From: Rhabdothermincola_A sp041688815
Lineage (GTDB): Bacteria; Actinomycetota; Acidimicrobiia; Acidimicrobiales; Acidimicrobilacustridaceae
DNA: 64,000 nucleotides
Reading direction: 5' to 3'
Assembly: GCA_041688815.1 (NCBI GenBank)
Contig: JBDNHK010000089.1
Span: 51,207 to 115,206 of the forward strand
The notes beneath the pieces were generated by a model. The model was not told the DNA's origin. It was given only the letters and a program-made list of their open reading frames with translations, and did no database searches. This document shows, one piece after another, positions 1 to 7,877 of the stretch (positions are counted from its first letter, which is position 1; each line of letters begins with the position of its first letter). The position numbers and the translations under genes are program-made.

Positions 1-1684
1 GGAAGGCCAGAAGGCCGACCACATCGTGATCACCGAGTTGCCCTATCAGGTGAGCCCCAACCAGTTCATCGTGAAGGTCAAGGAACTGGTCGACAACCGT
101 GAGCTCGACGGCATCGCCGAGCTCAACGACGAGTCGGCCAAGGGCAAGATGCGCCTGGTGCTGCGGCTCAAGCGCGATGCGCCGGCGCTGGTGATCCTGA
201 ACAACCTGTACAAGCGCACGCCACTGCAGACCAACTTCTCGGTCAACACGGTCGCCCTGGTCGACGGCATTCCCCGCACCCTCAACCTCCGTGACGCCCT
301 GGTGGCCTACGTCGACCACCAGAAGGTCGTCATCCGTCGCCGCTCTCAGCACCGCCTCGACCGGGCCCGCGACCGGGCCCACATCGTCGAAGGGCTCATC
401 AAGGCCCTCGACCTGATCGACGAGATCATCGCCGCCATCCGGGCCAGCGAGGACAAGGCCGCGGCCCGTGAGGCGCTCATGGCCGAGCCGTTCGCCTTCT
501 CCGAGGTCCAAGCCGAGCACATCCTCGACATGCAGCTCAGCCGGCTCACCCGCTTGGGTCGGGCGAATCTCGAAGAGGAACTCGCCGGGCTGCTCTCCAC
601 CATTTCCGAGCTCGAGGCCATCCTCGCCGATGAGGGCAAGCTCAGCAGTGTCATCAGCGAGGAGCTCGCCGAGATCAAGGCCGCGTACGCTCAGCCGCGG
701 CGCAGCCAGATCACCTACGACGTGGGCGATCTCGACATCGAGGACCTCATCGACGACGAGGACCTCGTCGTCACCATGAGCCACAAGGGTTACATCAAGA
801 CCGTTGCTGCCGACACCTTCCGGGTGCAGGGCCGCGGTGGGCGGGGCGTGGCCGGGGCCAAGCTCAAGGACGAGGACTGGGTGAACCACATCATCCACAC
901 CACGGCCCACGCCTACCTGCTCTTCTTCTCGAATCGGGGCCGGGTCTACCGCCTCAAGGCCCACGAGATACCCATGAAGGAGCGCACCGCTCGCGGCACC
1001 GCCATGGTCAACCTCCTGCCGCTCCAGCCGGGTGAGACCGTCCAGGCCATCATCGACACCCGAGACTACGAGACGAACCGCTACCTGTTCTTTGCCACCA
1101 AGAAGGGTCAGGTCAAGAAGACCAAGTTCACCGAGTACGACTCGTCGCTGCGGGCGGGACTCATCGCCATCAATCTGCGGGACGGCGACGAGTTGGTTCG
1201 GGTGATCCCCACCAACGGGGGCGACGACATCTTCATGGTGTCGCGAGCCGGCATGACGATCCGATTCTCCGAGGACGACGTGAGGTCCATGGGCCGCGCC
1301 GCGGCCGGGGTGCGGGGCATGAAGCTGCGCGCCGACGACGAGGTGGTTTCGTGCGACGTGGCCCGAGACGACGTGGCGATCCTCATCGTCACCGACGCCG
1401 GGTTCGGCAAGCGCACGCAACTCGACCGGTTCAACGCTCAGGGTCGCGGCGGCCAGGGGGTTCGGGGCATCAAGCTGACGGCCCGTAAGGGCTTCGTGGT
1501 GGCCGCCTTCATGGTGGGTATCGACGACGAGATCTTCATCGTGGCCAGTGGGGGCGTGGTCATCCGGATGGGCGTGCGCGACATCTCGTCGCAGGGCCGT
1601 GACGCCACCGGTGTTCGGGTCATGAACCTCGATGCGGACCAGATCGTTGCCTCGGTGGCCCCGGTCCTCGGCGCCGACGACTGA
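1..1684 (+). CDS. gyrA: DNA gyrase subunit A, C-terminal part (5' end outside window)
   Basis: This is the 3' part of the gyrase A gene; the reading frame is open from base 2, so the start lies upstream of the window. About 560 residues are visible. They begin in the breakage-reunion domain (ITELPYQV), continue through the coiled-coil tower with its Leu/Glu-rich helices (roughly residues 105-225 of the fragment), and end in the beta-pinwheel C-terminal domain that wraps DNA. The pinwheel carries GyrA-box-type motifs: QGRGGRG near fragment residue 275 and QGRGGQG near 480. Together with GyrB the enzyme introduces negative supercoils using ATP. The active-site tyrosine and quinolone-resistance region are outside the window. 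The order gyrA, DUF3566 gene, tRNA-Ile downstream is the usual actinobacterial arrangement. Confidence 0.97.
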   Translation, partial: EGQKADHIVITELPYQVSPNQFIVKVKELVDNRELDGIAELNDESAKGKMRLVLRLKRDAPALVILNNLYKRTPLQTNFSVNTVALVDGIPRTLNLRDALVAYVDHQKVVIRRRSQHRLDRARDRAHIVEGLIKALDLIDEIIAAIRASEDKAAAREALMAEPFAFSEVQAEHILDMQLSRLTRLGRANLEEELAGLLSTISELEAILADEGKLSSVISEELAEIKAAYAQPRRSQITYDVGDLDIEDLIDDEDLVVTMSHKGYIKTVAADTFRVQGRGGRGVAGAKLKDEDWVNHIIHTTAHAYLLFFSNRGRVYRLKAHEIPMKERTARGTAMVNLLPLQPGETVQAIIDTRDYETNRYLFFATKKGQVKKTKFTEYDSSLRAGLIAINLRDGDELVRVIPTNGGDDIFMVSRAGMTIRFSEDDVRSMGRAAAGVRGMKLRADDEVVSCDVARDDVAILIVTDAGFGKRTQLDRFNAQGRGGQGVRGIKLTARKGFVVAAFMVGIDDEIFIVASGGVVIRMGVRDISSQGRDATGVRVMNLDADQIVASVAPVLGADD

Positions 1685-1707
1685 GCACCCTCTCACCTCG
1701 CCGCGCC

Positions 1708-1779
1708 GCGGCCTCCTCGCGGGACGACCCCGCCCCGTTCACCGACCGGCCGCCGTGCCGGTACATCCGAGGAGGCCGC
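1708..1779 (+). promoter_or_regulatory. Inverted repeat that could mask the ribosome site of the TadE-like gene
   Basis: A perfect 12-base inverted repeat lies between gyrA and the next gene: the left arm is 1708-1719 and the right arm 1768-1779. The right arm contains the GAGGAGG ribosome-binding site of the gene starting at 1781. A smaller hairpin (ACCGGC/GCCGGT) fits inside the loop. If folded, the stem would bury the ribosome site. No U-run follows, so it does not look like a simple terminator for gyrA. Confidence 0.45.
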
Positions 1780-1780
1780 C

Positions 1781-2149
1781 ATGGCCGCTGTCCGTCCGAG
1801 TCGTCCAACGTCGCTGTCCACTCTCCCGGGGTCTCGGCCGAGCCGGCGTCGTGCCCAGGGTGATGCTGGGCAGGTCCTTCCCCTGATCGGCGTGGTCCTC
1901 ATCGCCGCCGTCGTGCTGGCGTTGGGTGTGGCGCGTCTCGGGGTGGTCATGGCCGAACGGGCACGAGCGCACACCGCCGCCGATGCCGCCGCGCTGGCCG
2001 GGGTGGTCGAGGGTCGCGAGGCGGCGGTGGCGATCGCCATCGAGAACGGTGCTTCGGTGGTGGCGTTCGACCGTCGGCTCGACGAGGTGGAGGTGAGGGT
2101 TCGGGTGGGTGCGGCCGAGGCGGTGGCCCGGGCCCGGTTGAAGTGGTGA
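1781..2149 (+). CDS. TadE-like small membrane protein (Flp-pilus/secretion neighbourhood type)
   Basis: The 122-residue protein has a basic N-terminus of about 30 residues, then one hydrophobic segment (about residues 32-52, LPLIGVVLIAAVVLALG). This is followed by an Ala-rich stretch ERARAHTAADAAALAG and a short beta-rich tail. That layout is typical of the small TadE/TadG-like proteins of actinobacteria, which are prepilin-like exported proteins with a single N-terminal membrane anchor. The ATG at 1781 has a strong GAGGAGG site with good spacing. No other tad genes are in the window, so a role in pilus assembly is inferred from the family only. It lies between gyrA and DUF3566, in the same direction, and may be cotranscribed with gyrA. 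Confidence 0.7.
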   Translation: MAAVRPSRPTSLSTLPGSRPSRRRAQGDAGQVLPLIGVVLIAAVVLALGVARLGVVMAERARAHTAADAAALAGVVEGREAAVAIAIENGASVVAFDRRLDEVEVRVRVGAAEAVARARLKW

Positions 2150-2178
2150 GGCGGCGGGGGGCAGCGGTCGTTCGTGCG

Positions 2179-2184
2179 TACAAT
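2179..2184 (+). promoter_or_regulatory. -10 hexamer TACAAT of a leaderless promoter
   Basis: TACAAT ends seven bases before the ATG at 2192, so transcription would start at or one base before the start codon. No ribosome site precedes this ATG, which fits leaderless translation and favours this ATG over the GTG at 2174. Confidence 0.5.
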
Positions 2185-2191
2185 CGACCCG

Positions 2192-2812
2192 ATGTCGCTC
2201 GACCCCCGGACCGACACCCCTCCCCGAGGGGGTGAGGAGGAACCAGCGCCGGTAGGGCAGCCGGATCCGCCCACCGCCCAGATCTCCGCGCCGGTTGTCA
2301 CCTCTCCGGCGATGGTCGTCCCCGTACTGGCCTCAGAGGCCCCGCCACCGGCGTCCCCGGTGCCCGTCCCCCAGGGAGCGGAGCGCCCTCAACCCCCGGC
2401 GGCCGGCTCACCTCGCGGGCGGCGACGGATCGAGGCCCGGCAGGTGCAGCGCATCCTCACCCGGATCGATCCGTGGTCGGTGCTCAAGGTCTCGTTGCTG
2501 CTGTCGCTGTCGCTGTGGTTGATCCTGGTGGTCGCCGGGATCGTGTTGTGGCGGGTGGCCGTGGCCACGGGCACCATCGGTAAGTTCGAGAACTTCGTGG
2601 CGTCGTTACTGGCCGAGGACAGCTTCGTGATCGACGGGATGCAGATCTTCCGGGGCTCGCTGGTCGTCGGGTTGGTGCTGGTGATCACCGGGGCCGTGCT
2701 CGCGGTCACGTTCAGTGTGCTGTTCAACCTGATCGCCGGGCTCACCGGGGGCGTGCGGGCGACGGTGATCGAGCTCGAGACTGCGCGCCGAGTGGGGCGG
2801 CATCGCCCGTGA
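2192..2812 (+). CDS. DUF3566 family membrane protein
   Basis: The 206-residue protein has a Pro-rich, disordered cytoplasmic N-terminus (about 70 residues), then a compact domain starting RILTRIDPWSVLKVSLL with two predicted membrane helices (roughly 95-120 and 150-185 of this form). The conserved pattern of 'D-P-W-S-V-L-K' before the first helix and the terminal amphipathic helix match DUF3566. That family is found almost only in actinobacteria, directly after gyrA. Its function is unknown. The ATG at 2192 is preferred because a good -10 box lies just upstream and no ribosome site is visible. A stem-loop terminator follows at 2818, before the tRNA gene. Confidence 0.88.
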   Translation: MSLDPRTDTPPRGGEEEPAPVGQPDPPTAQISAPVVTSPAMVVPVLASEAPPPASPVPVPQGAERPQPPAAGSPRGRRRIEARQVQRILTRIDPWSVLKVSLLLSLSLWLILVVAGIVLWRVAVATGTIGKFENFVASLLAEDSFVIDGMQIFRGSLVVGLVLVITGAVLAVTFSVLFNLIAGLTGGVRATVIELETARRVGRHRP

Positions 2813-2817
2813 GCCCG

Positions 2818-2848
2818 AGCACCGAGCGCACCGGTGGTGCTCGGTGCT
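2818..2848 (+). terminator. Rho-independent-like stem-loop after the DUF3566 gene
   Basis: A perfect 10-base stem (2818-2827 pairs with 2839-2848) encloses an 11-base loop, followed by GTTCCTTTGG with a short T run. It begins six bases after the stop codon and precedes tRNA-Ile. Confidence 0.65.
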
Positions 2849-2898
2849 GTTCCTTTGGTTCCCCCGGAGGCCATCCGTTATCGTGCCCGCTGGCCCCC

Positions 2899-2972
<74 letters not shown>

Positions 2973-2974
2973 CG

Positions 2975-3112
2975 ATGAAAATGATTCGGCGTGCTGTCAT
3001 GGCCTTGGGCTTCGCGAGCTTGGTCGCCGTCGCGCTCCGGTTGCGGGGCAATGGGGGCACCCCACCGCAGGCCGGTGGGTGGCGCGAGCTCTCCGGACCC
3101 GAGTTGAGCTGA
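2975..3112 (+). CDS. 45-aa membrane microprotein directly after tRNA-Ile (DLW-39-like position)
   Basis: The open frame begins two bases after the tRNA and encodes MKMIRRAVMALGF..., a basic N-terminus followed by a hydrophobic segment (about residues 7-22). It ends RELSGPELS. Its stop is one base before the GTG of the next gene, suggesting coupling. Small single-span proteins of the DLW-39 type are commonly found right after tRNA-Ile/Ala near gyrA in actinobacteria. The position and topology match, but the sequence is too short for a firm family call. ATG codons at 2981 and 2999 are alternative starts. The ribosome site, if any, would lie inside the mature tRNA sequence, so translation may depend on tRNA processing. 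Confidence 0.5.
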   Translation: MKMIRRAVMALGFASLVAVALRLRGNGGTPPQAGGWRELSGPELS

Positions 3113-3113
3113 C

Positions 3114-4118
3114 GTGACCCGCGTCGGGATCCTGGGGGTGGGTGCGGTCGGGGCTCGCTTGGCCCGTCAGCTCCTCTCGACCGGCATCGACGAGGTGATT
3201 CTGCGCGACGAACTGCCCGAGCGACTGGCGGCGGTCGCCGAGAGTCTGGGCGAGGGCGCCGTCGCCGATCGGGGGGCGTTCACCGATCCCATCGACGCGG
3301 CGGTTGTGGTGTTGGCCGGTCCGGCCGGTACGCACGCCCCGGCGACGGCGTCATTTCTGCGAGCGGGGGCCTCGGTCGTGTCGACGAGCGACGACATCGA
3401 CGAGGTGAGAGCGCTCCTCGCCTTCGATCACGAGGCACGGGAGCGGGGCACCAGCATCGTCGTCGGTGCCGGCTTTGCGCCGGGCCTCACCTGCGTGCTC
3501 GCCGCTCACGCGTCGGCGTGGTTCGACGAGGTGCACGAGGTCCACGTGGCCAAGATGGGCACAGGGGGTCCGGCTTGCGCCCGGCAGCACCAACGGGCGT
3601 TGGGGCGGGCCGCCGTCGACTGGCGTGATGGCGGTTGGGTGCAGCGTCCTGGTGGGTCAGGGCGTGAGCTGTGCTGGTTCCCCGACCCGATCGGTGCGCA
3701 GGACTGTTACCGGGGAGCACTCCCCGACGCGCTGGTCCTGGTTCCGGCTTTTCCCGGTGTCGATCGGGTCACGGCCCGGGTCGCGGCGACTCGACGGGAC
3801 CGGCTCACGGCGCGACTGCCGATGCTGTGGCCCACCCATCCGGAGGGCGGCCCGGGAGCGATTCGGGTAGAGGTCCGCGGGGAACGAGACGGAGCGACGG
3901 CGATCTCGGTGGTCGGCGCCATGGATCGTCCTGCAGTCGCGACCGGGGCAGTGGCGGCGCTGGCGGCCCAGTGGGCTCTCGATGGGCGTCTGCGCCGCAC
4001 GGGTGCTGCGGGTCTGGCCGAACTGGTCGAACCGTTGCCGTTTCTCGCCGAATTGGCCCGACGCGGGGTGCGCGCCGCGGTGTTCGAGGGTCAGGGGTCG
4101 GGCCCGAAGGTGGCCTGA
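3114..4118 (+). CDS. Saccharopine-dehydrogenase-like NAD(P)-binding protein
   Basis: A 334-residue protein starting with a Rossmann fold (MTRVGILGVGAVGARLA; GxGxxG at residues 8-13). Its layout resembles saccharopine-reductase-type or homospermidine-synthase-type dehydrogenases: a nucleotide-binding half (about 1-125), a second domain that begins GAGFAPGLTC (about 122-131), and a return to the first domain near the C-terminus. The substrate cannot be told from sequence. The GTG start follows the stop of the microprotein by one base. The protein is probably cytosolic; no signal or membrane segment is seen. The best description is 'saccharopine dehydrogenase family', as saccharopine dehydrogenase activity itself is not supported by context. 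Confidence 0.75.
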   Translation: MTRVGILGVGAVGARLARQLLSTGIDEVILRDELPERLAAVAESLGEGAVADRGAFTDPIDAAVVVLAGPAGTHAPATASFLRAGASVVSTSDDIDEVRALLAFDHEARERGTSIVVGAGFAPGLTCVLAAHASAWFDEVHEVHVAKMGTGGPACARQHQRALGRAAVDWRDGGWVQRPGGSGRELCWFPDPIGAQDCYRGALPDALVLVPAFPGVDRVTARVAATRRDRLTARLPMLWPTHPEGGPGAIRVEVRGERDGATAISVVGAMDRPAVATGAVAALAAQWALDGRLRRTGAAGLAELVEPLPFLAELARRGVRAAVFEGQGSGPKVA

Positions 4119-4154
4119 TCGCTCGCGGTTCGGTCACCGATCCCAGGAGGCGTC

Positions 4155-4257
4155 GTGCGGGAGGTGAAGGCAGAGTTCGACTCGGCCATGACGAGATTGG
4201 TGGAGGCGCAACTCCCCCTCGTGAGGCACATCGTCTTCCAGGTGGCAGTCCCGTTTC
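4155..4257 (+). pseudogene. Remnant of a sigma-70 family (FliA/WhiG-type) sigma factor gene
   Basis: After a strong AGGAGG ribosome site (4145-4150) a GTG opens a frame whose first 36 residues look like the start of a sigma factor. The key stretch is LVEAQLPLVRHIVFQVAV, matching the region 1.2/2.1 start 'L-P-L-V-x-H-I-V-x-Q-V-A-V' seen in WhiG/FliA-like sigmas. The similarity stops abruptly at about base 4257 (V-P-F-R-R) where 'H-F-P-R-H-V' would be expected. The frame then runs on without recognisable sequence into the end of the convergent YcnI-like gene. This looks like the truncated 5' end of a lost gene. The end coordinate is approximate. Confidence 0.5.
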
Positions 4258-4302
4258 GGCGCTCGTCCCGGCCTGGTCCCACAGGGCTGAGAGCCCATGT
4301 GC

Positions 4303-5022
4303 CTAATCGCTCTTGGGTGAGCGGTTGCGCAGGAACAGCACGGTCGCCCCTCCGGCGATGATGGCCACGACCACGATGAACACCACCAGGCCGGCGCCGC
4401 TCTGCTCGCTGCCCGCCGGCGTGATCGGCGTGTCCTGAAGAGGCACGCGAGTGCTCAGCGGGGCGATGGTGGTGGCCCCGGCGTCCTGGGCCCGCGGTGG
4501 TGGTTCGGCGCCGAGGGCGGCATCGGAACCGGCGCCCACGATGATCTGGGGGGCGGGGTAGCGGGGATCGGGGTTGGTGGGGTCGGCGATCTCGATCCAG
4601 GTCGACTCGCGGGTGGGGCAACCCTGGATGGTCGGGAAGATCACCACGGCCCCTTCGGGCTGGGTGATGGTCATCACGGCCACGAAGGTGGCCTTCTGCT
4701 GGTCGGGGATCGATCCACCGTCCCAGCGGACCTCGTCGGCGGTCACTGTCGAGGTCCAGCCGGGAGGGTTCTGGGGTTCCACGTCGGTGACACCGGCAGG
4801 GAGTTGGACTCGGAGGTAGGTGGTGGGCTCGCCGTTGCAGCCGTGGTCGAAGGCGAAGGTCACCGGGGTCGACCCCCCGGAGGCGACTGGTTCGTCGGAC
4901 CCGGTGACGTGGGCGCCGGCCGATGCGGTGAAGACGGCGAGGCCGATGCCCGCGACCGCAGCGACGAAGGCGACCCGTGACCACGCTCGGTACGAGGTTC
5001 TCTTGGAGGATCGGGGGGTCAT
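4303..5022 (-). CDS. YcnI-like copper-binding protein (DUF1775), exported and C-terminally anchored
   Basis: The 239-residue protein has a signal peptide (about residues 1-37, ending ASAGA) so that the mature protein starts with His (HVTGSDEP). A DUF1775/YcnI beta-sandwich follows, and there is a C-terminal membrane helix (VVFIVVVAIIAGGATVLFL) with a basic tail. In YcnI the N-terminal histidine and a nearby tryptophan bind Cu(II). The HVT start and NPPGW motif fit this. A Pro/Ala-rich linker joins domain and anchor. It is downstream of the CopC-CopD fusion on the same strand (22-base gap), the usual ycnJ-ycnI pairing, so a copper uptake or delivery role at the outer face of the membrane is inferred. 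The start at 5022 avoids overlap with the upstream gene. Confidence 0.85.
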   Translation of the reverse strand: MTPRSSKRTSYRAWSRVAFVAAVAGIGLAVFTASAGAHVTGSDEPVASGGSTPVTFAFDHGCNGEPTTYLRVQLPAGVTDVEPQNPPGWTSTVTADEVRWDGGSIPDQQKATFVAVMTITQPEGAVVIFPTIQGCPTRESTWIEIADPTNPDPRYPAPQIIVGAGSDAALGAEPPPRAQDAGATTIAPLSTRVPLQDTPITPAGSEQSGAGLVVFIVVVAIIAGGATVLFLRNRSPKSD

Positions 5023-5044
5023 GGGCCTGCTCTTTCGTCGCGAG

Positions 5045-6958
5045 TCAGCGGATGGGGATGGGGATGGTGAACGTGGAGCGGGTCTCTCGGAAGTCCGCGG
5101 GTCGAACGACGAGGGCGACGGTCCAGTCACCCGGTATCGAGAGCTCGGAACCCTGGATCACGAAGCTCCCGGGGCCGATCTTGACGACCTCCCGGGTCAT
5201 CGGGCCGAGCTGAGCCGAGGGCAGGGTGAATTCTGCCCGGAGGCTGTTGGCCACGTCGACCGGTTCGCCAGCGGCGTCGAGGTACTGGACACGGAGGGTG
5301 TTCACCCCGGCCGCAACAGGAGTGACGGCGAGGGTGACGCTCCCGTCGCCAGCGGCCGTGGTCATCTCGACGACCGACGCCCTGATCTCCGTCGCGGTGC
5401 GGGCGGGAATGACGTTGACGAGCACCGCAGTGACGGCCAGCGCGACGACGAGGACGCCGATCTCGACGAGCACATTGCGACGGAGGTGGCACCATCCCTG
5501 AGCGGCGACCGCCCGGTCCGAATCAGGGTCCTGGCCCAGCCCTCCTGGGGCGTCGGCCAGCGTGACCAACGAGGGGACGAGGCGCTGGCGGTTGTGGGCC
5601 GCGAGGGCGAGCACCGCGACCACCAGGGCGACCTTGGTCAGCACGAGGCGGCCGTACGTCGTCGACCACAGCGCCGAGAGCGAACCCCCCGACTGGATCC
5701 AGGTCATGGCCACGCCGCTGAGCAGCAGCACTACCACGCCGGCGGCCGCGGCCGTGGAGAACCGCCCCAGCACCGTCGCGGTCGAGGCCAGGATCTCGGT
5801 CCGCCGTTCGACCGACGTCTCGGTGTCGGCGTCGACGGTGGGTCGGGTGGAAAGGGCCACCGGCCCGACCGCCGCCGGTTCTTCCATCGCCGTGGTCGGG
5901 CTGAGCGCGGAGTCTTCTCGACCGCGGAGCTCGGGGTCGCGTTCGGGAGCGGCGCCCGACAGCCCGGGGGATCGGTGGCGCAACGTCATGGCCAGACCGA
6001 CCAGACCGCCGAACCACACGGCGGCGGCGGCCACGTGGGTCCCGTCCGACACCACCGACAGCCAGCGGTACGGCGCTTCGGTGGCATGGCCCCAGAGGAC
6101 GAACGAGAGGCTGACCGTGAGGCCGCCGTAGAAGGCGCAGCCCTGAGCCAGCAGCAGGCGGCTCGTGTCGGTCGAGAGGTGGACCAGCGCCAGCCCGACG
6201 AGCAAGACGACGGCCGACCAGCCCAACGATTCGGTCAGTACTGCGCGCAGGACGACGACGTCGGTGGCCGCGCCCAACCCTTCGCCGGTGGCCAGAGCGG
6301 CCTGGGCGGCGACGGACGCCAGGATGCCGAGCATGGCGAGGATGGTGGCGAGTCGGACCACGGGGGCGATCCTCCAGCGGTCCCGTCGCTGGTCGTGCAG
6401 GAAGGCGAGGAAGAACGCCAGCCCCGCGGCCAGCAGCGAAGCCACGAACGTCACGAATCGTGAGATGGCTCCGATGACCTCCCACGTGGGGTCGGTCCTG
6501 GCGCTGAGCCCGCTCACGGCGCTGGCGTCGACCGGGGTTCCCACCGCGAACAGGGCAGAACCCGAGATGGCATGTCCGTCGACCGAGACGACCCGCCACG
6601 TTCCGACGTAGGTTCCGTCGGCGAGGTCCGGATCGAGGGCGACCCGCAGCACCTTCCCGCCCTCTGCGCTGATGGTGTCGCCGTCCTCCACCCGGGATCC
6701 GGATCGGTTCAGCACGCTCAGCCCGCCCAACTCGATGCTGACCGCCTCGCTGAAGGTGACGGAGAAGAACGGGGGCGACTCCGGCACGGATTGGCCGTCG
6801 GTCGGCGTGGTGGCCAGCACCGAGGCGTGGGCCGAAGCCGGAGTGGCCAGCATGACGAGGGTGGCGAGGACCACCATCGTCACCGTGACGAAGCTGCCGC
6901 CGAGTCGCCGCCACCGCCGGTCGCGCCTTGCTGTCACGATGGCTGGCGCCGGGGTCAT
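5045..6958 (-). CDS. CopC-CopD fusion copper transport protein (YcnJ-like)
   Basis: A 637-residue protein in three parts. A signal peptide ends PASA, giving a mature N-terminal His (HASVLATTP). A CopC domain (about 45-135) follows, with the Cu(II)-site pair in SVDGHAIS. Then comes a CopD domain of about eight membrane helices (about 155-500) interrupted by a charged loop, and a C-terminal soluble beta domain (about 520-637) resembling the YtkA-like tail of YcnJ proteins. Cu(II) is thought to be bound by the N-terminal His plus the Asp/His of DGH and passed to the membrane part for import. The ATG at 6958 has GGAG five bases upstream; the ATG at 6976 lacks a ribosome site. It forms an operon with the YcnI-like gene. 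Confidence 0.9.
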   Translation of the reverse strand: MTPAPAIVTARRDRRWRRLGGSFVTVTMVVLATLVMLATPASAHASVLATTPTDGQSVPESPPFFSVTFSEAVSIELGGLSVLNRSGSRVEDGDTISAEGGKVLRVALDPDLADGTYVGTWRVVSVDGHAISGSALFAVGTPVDASAVSGLSARTDPTWEVIGAISRFVTFVASLLAAGLAFFLAFLHDQRRDRWRIAPVVRLATILAMLGILASVAAQAALATGEGLGAATDVVVLRAVLTESLGWSAVVLLVGLALVHLSTDTSRLLLAQGCAFYGGLTVSLSFVLWGHATEAPYRWLSVVSDGTHVAAAAVWFGGLVGLAMTLRHRSPGLSGAAPERDPELRGREDSALSPTTAMEEPAAVGPVALSTRPTVDADTETSVERRTEILASTATVLGRFSTAAAAGVVVLLLSGVAMTWIQSGGSLSALWSTTYGRLVLTKVALVVAVLALAAHNRQRLVPSLVTLADAPGGLGQDPDSDRAVAAQGWCHLRRNVLVEIGVLVVALAVTAVLVNVIPARTATEIRASVVEMTTAAGDGSVTLAVTPVAAGVNTLRVQYLDAAGEPVDVANSLRAEFTLPSAQLGPMTREVVKIGPGSFVIQGSELSIPGDWTVALVVRPADFRETRSTFTIPIPIR

Positions 6959-7008
6959 GACTCCATGTTCGCCCATGAAGGGGTGATGGTCCCCGTCGTC
7001 CCCTGACG

Positions 7009-7827
7009 TCAGGCTGAACTCGAGTCGGACGGTGACGATGTCTCGGGGTTCAGGCACCGGAGGACCCGTTCGTGCACGAGGCCGTTGCTGGCCACCCCCG
7101 AGGCCTGGGCGCCGGGGACCAGCGCCGGCTCGGACCCGTCGGTGCCGGTGAAGCGGCCGCCGGCCTCGGCCAGAATGACCGGCATCGGGGCGATGTCCCA
7201 GAGCGACACTTCGGGGTCGACCATCGCCTCGATGGCACCGGTGGCGACGAGGGCGTAGCCGTAGCCGTCACCCCAGGTGCGCAGCTGGAAGCCGTCCTGC
7301 TTCACGGCCAGCAGGTGGGTGTCGTCCCAGTGGGCGAAGTCGCTCGACGACAACACCGCGTCGGGTGGCCCGGGTCGGGTCGACACCCGGGCCGGACGCC
7401 CGTCGAAGAAGCACCCGAGGCCACGGCCGGCCCAGACGGTGTGGCCGAGGGCGGGGAGATCGATGACCCCCACGGCCGGGCCGTGCTCGTCGACGATGGC
7501 CAGCAGGCTCGAGTAGAGGGGCACCCCGCGCGTGAAGGCCTTGGTCCCGTCGATGGGGTCCACGATCCAGGTGAGCCCGGACCGGCCGGTGACATCGTCC
7601 TCTTCTTCCCCGAGCACGGTGTCCTCGGGATGGTTCTCGGCGAGATGGCGGCGCACCAGCCGCTCGGCTTCCCGATCGGCCTGGGTGACCGGGGTGCCGT
7701 CGCCCTTCTCGTCGACGACCAGCTCGGCCGAGGTGAACCACTTCAGGGTGGATGCGCCGGCTGACCGGCACAGGATGACGGCTTCGTCGAGAAGAGCCCG
7801 GTCGACCGGAGGCAGAGGTTCGGTCAT
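7009..7827 (-). CDS. hisN: Histidinol-phosphatase, inositol monophosphatase family
   Basis: A 272-residue member of the inositol monophosphatase superfamily. The metal-binding motifs are in order: GEEE (about residue 73), DPIDGT (about 90-95) and the C-terminal WDIAPMPVILAEAGG. Length and the TQADREAERL segment match HisN-type histidinol-phosphatases, which remove phosphate from L-histidinol phosphate in histidine biosynthesis with Mg2+. An inositol- or other sugar-phosphate phosphatase is the alternative, since no other his genes are in the window. The ATG at 7827 begins MTEPLPPVDR. Confidence 0.8.
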   Translation of the reverse strand: MTEPLPPVDRALLDEAVILCRSAGASTLKWFTSAELVVDEKGDGTPVTQADREAERLVRRHLAENHPEDTVLGEEEDDVTGRSGLTWIVDPIDGTKAFTRGVPLYSSLLAIVDEHGPAVGVIDLPALGHTVWAGRGLGCFFDGRPARVSTRPGPPDAVLSSSDFAHWDDTHLLAVKQDGFQLRTWGDGYGYALVATGAIEAMVDPEVSLWDIAPMPVILAEAGGRFTGTDGSEPALVPGAQASGVASNGLVHERVLRCLNPETSSPSDSSSA

Positions 7828-7877
7828 CCGGTCATCGTCGCACGCCCGTAACGTTGGGCGTTCACGAGGAGAGAGCC

